Source of the DNA: Polyodon spathula
Lineage: Eukaryota; Chordata; Actinopteri; Acipenseriformes; Polyodontidae
Assembly: GCF_017654505.1 (NCBI RefSeq)
Contig: NC_054552.1
Span: 30,964,513 to 31,028,512, forward strand
Length of the DNA: 64,000 bases
Direction of reading: 5' to 3'
The position numbers were made by a program, and so were the translations under genes. Below, one piece after another: positions 62,311 through 64,000 of this stretch (positions within the stretch are counted from its first letter, which is position 1; the number at the start of each line of letters is the position of its first letter). Below the pieces are notes generated by a model, which saw only the letters and a list, made by a program, of their open reading frames with translations, was not told the origin of the DNA and ran no database searches.

Positions 62311-62311
62311 C

Positions 62312-62361
<50 letters not shown>
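62311..62361. repeat. (AAT)n microsatellite
   Basis: About 16 AAT units. Confidence 0.95.
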
Positions 62362-62517
62362 GTAATAATAATTACTATGACGTAAAAGACATATGTATTT
62401 AAAAACGAAATTGCGAGAAAAGTAAATATGTAGGCTATGTTTATTCAGGTCGCCTATGAACTGTTCTAATATCAGCTTGGTATTGTCTGACATGCTATTG
62501 ACTGTGTTTCACTGCAG

Positions 62518-62623
62518 TTATCTGAAGATATACGCAGACTCCCTCGCCCGGTTACCATTAGATGCGATTAGAAAACCTGGCTGTTGATAACATGGCGAGC
62601 TGTCCTGTTCACGAGCGGAAAGG
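62518..62623 (+). CDS. Putative first coding exon of an unknown gene (partial)
   Basis: An acceptor with a pyrimidine tract (TGTTTCACTGCAG) precedes 106 bases that end at a consensus donor (AAAGG, GTAAGA). An ATG at 62592 in fair context (ATAACATGG) opens MASCPVHERKG and runs into the donor in phase 2. With the GC-rich, X-box-containing island 0.6 kb upstream it could be the 5' end of a gene continuing past the right edge. I do not recognise the peptide, and no following exon was identified to 64000. Confidence 0.3.
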
Positions 62624-63024
62624 GTAAGATGAATTACATCGGAATCCGTTTGCCGGGTCAGGAAAAATAACCTGTCCAATGGCTCTAGCGTGATGACCAG
62701 ACAGGCATTAAAAATCCTGCTAAAAAATCTTTCAACTACCAATCTAGGGCGAATCTTTAACGCGCAATCCTTCTGCCACATGTTTCTTTATAAAGACTCA
62801 ATCCATCACTCCAAAGAAATAAACTAAATTAAAGCTGCTGTGTTTCAATGCCTTTAAATCTAGTTGTAATTTATTTACTGATTTATTTAAATTCTCATAC
62901 GAAGCACGAAAAACCTTTTCCAATTAGCATTTGCCCAGAAAATATTGCATCACCACACATGAACATGAAGAAACTAATCCGAAATAAGGCGCGCGCAAAC
63001 GCCCCCATCACACACACACCCCCA

Positions 63025-63074
<50 letters not shown>

Positions 63075-64000
63075 CCCCGAGAAGAAAAAAATATATATAA
63101 ATGCAGCTTTTTCATGATTCACTCCAAAATCTATTTGTTTGTGTTAACAAAAAGAGCCACAAGAAATCCAGAACTCACATTATAAGACCCAAACGTTGTG
63201 TGTCTTTCACAACATTGGTGCTTATTGCGCTTTAGGGTAAATACATCTTTCCTTAATATCTTTATGTATTTCAGTGATATAGAAATCATCTTTATGGCGT
63301 GGGTCATATATGAAACCCCTTCATTAGTGGTTTTGTAAAGTCAATATGCACGGTGATTTGTACACTCTCCGTGCGTAAAAGCGGATCCTCCTCGTTTCAG
63401 TGCTGTTTGCCAGGCTGGGCACAGGCTATATAATGATCTTTTTAAACAGGGGAATGCAAACGATCCTTTCGTACTCCTAGTAAGCTAATCACTTACCCGA
63501 TTAGATAAGTCATTGCTTACTGCAAACGTACATTAAGGACAATTGGTTTCTACGACTTTTGCTAATACGTTTACTTTACAAATGTGTTGTTTTTCATAAC
63601 CTTCCTTTAGGCCACTCAGAAATAGCCAATTAACGAACATTACGACTTCTTTCTGTTTTACTGATAAATCACGCCTTAGTTGCACCCAACATGTAATAGG
63701 GAATAGGCTCCAATAATACCATTTCAATTATTAATGTAAGTGATGTTTTATTTTAAATGAATATAAAACATAATTACATTTCAAGCAATAATACAATATC
63801 TGGTAACAACCTCCCAAAGGCATGTGAATGTTTTCAATGTAAACATCACTCAGGATATATAACTGGAACCATGAACAACAGGCCATGTTGTTACGGTGTT
63901 CATATTTTTCTTGTCCTATTCTCGAATGAATGACATTGGGCACGTCTCGCGGTTTAGCCCGAAGATTAGAGAATTACCAGCGGGATTAGAAATACATTAT
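62624..64000. other. Right edge, no gene recognised
   Basis: Contains a (CA)n tract at about 63004-63073 and otherwise non-repetitive AT-rich sequence. It could be an intron of the putative gene starting near 61.9 kb. A TATA-like GGCTATATAATG at about 63424 has no clear gene behind it. Confidence 0.4.
63004..63073. repeat. (CA)n microsatellite
   Basis: About 30 CA units with a short CCCCAT interruption near the start. Confidence 0.95.

Overview
The window is vertebrate nuclear DNA. It holds intron-bearing genes with GT-AG splice sites, long pure (AT)n, (CT)n, (GATA)n and (ATT)n microsatellites, tRNA-derived SINEs and Tc1-type MITEs. The genes read as bony-fish orthologues. A non-teleost ray-finned fish such as a sturgeon or paddlefish is my best guess, from repeat style and from signs that one copy of a duplicated locus is decaying. 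That taxonomic call is inference.

Layout. (1) 362-4867, minus strand: eight 5' coding exons of WHAMM, an actin nucleation factor; the gene runs off the left edge. (2) 6819-14749, plus strand: FSD2 (minispryn), 12 exons including a 23-nt microexon. It carries three apparent lesions: a 1-nt frameshift, an in-frame TAA and a splice acceptor changed from AG to AT. (3) 15633-21559, minus strand: KHDC4 (BLOM7), convergent with FSD2. Its introns host two H/ACA snoRNA families, each apparently in two copies. Its first codons also look damaged. (4) 21.6-30.4 kb: gene-poor, with a SINE and a 2-kb, 52-bp minisatellite. (5) 30680-33150, plus strand: an intact three-exon CART neuropeptide gene with a TATA box and polyA signal. 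(6) 33.3-48.5 kb: repeats, MITEs and an actin-like gene remnant split by a large palindrome. (7) 48621-52317, minus strand: a compact five-exon CABIT-SAM adaptor of the GAREM/THEMIS family. (8) 52.3-64 kb: mostly repeats, with a possible promoter and first coding exon of an unknown plus-strand gene near 61.9-62.6 kb.

The genes are not one pathway. WHAMM next to FSD2 matches the human 15q25 neighbourhood, while mammalian CARTPT lies near JMY, CMYA5 and HOMER1, the paralogues of that block. The CART gene here is therefore probably a different ancient paralogue from mammalian CARTPT. The most unusual items are the FSD2 and KHDC4 lesions, the snoRNA duplications, a miRNA-like hairpin in an FSD2 intron, A-box-bearing minisatellites derived from a SINE head, and the palindrome inside the actin-like remnant.
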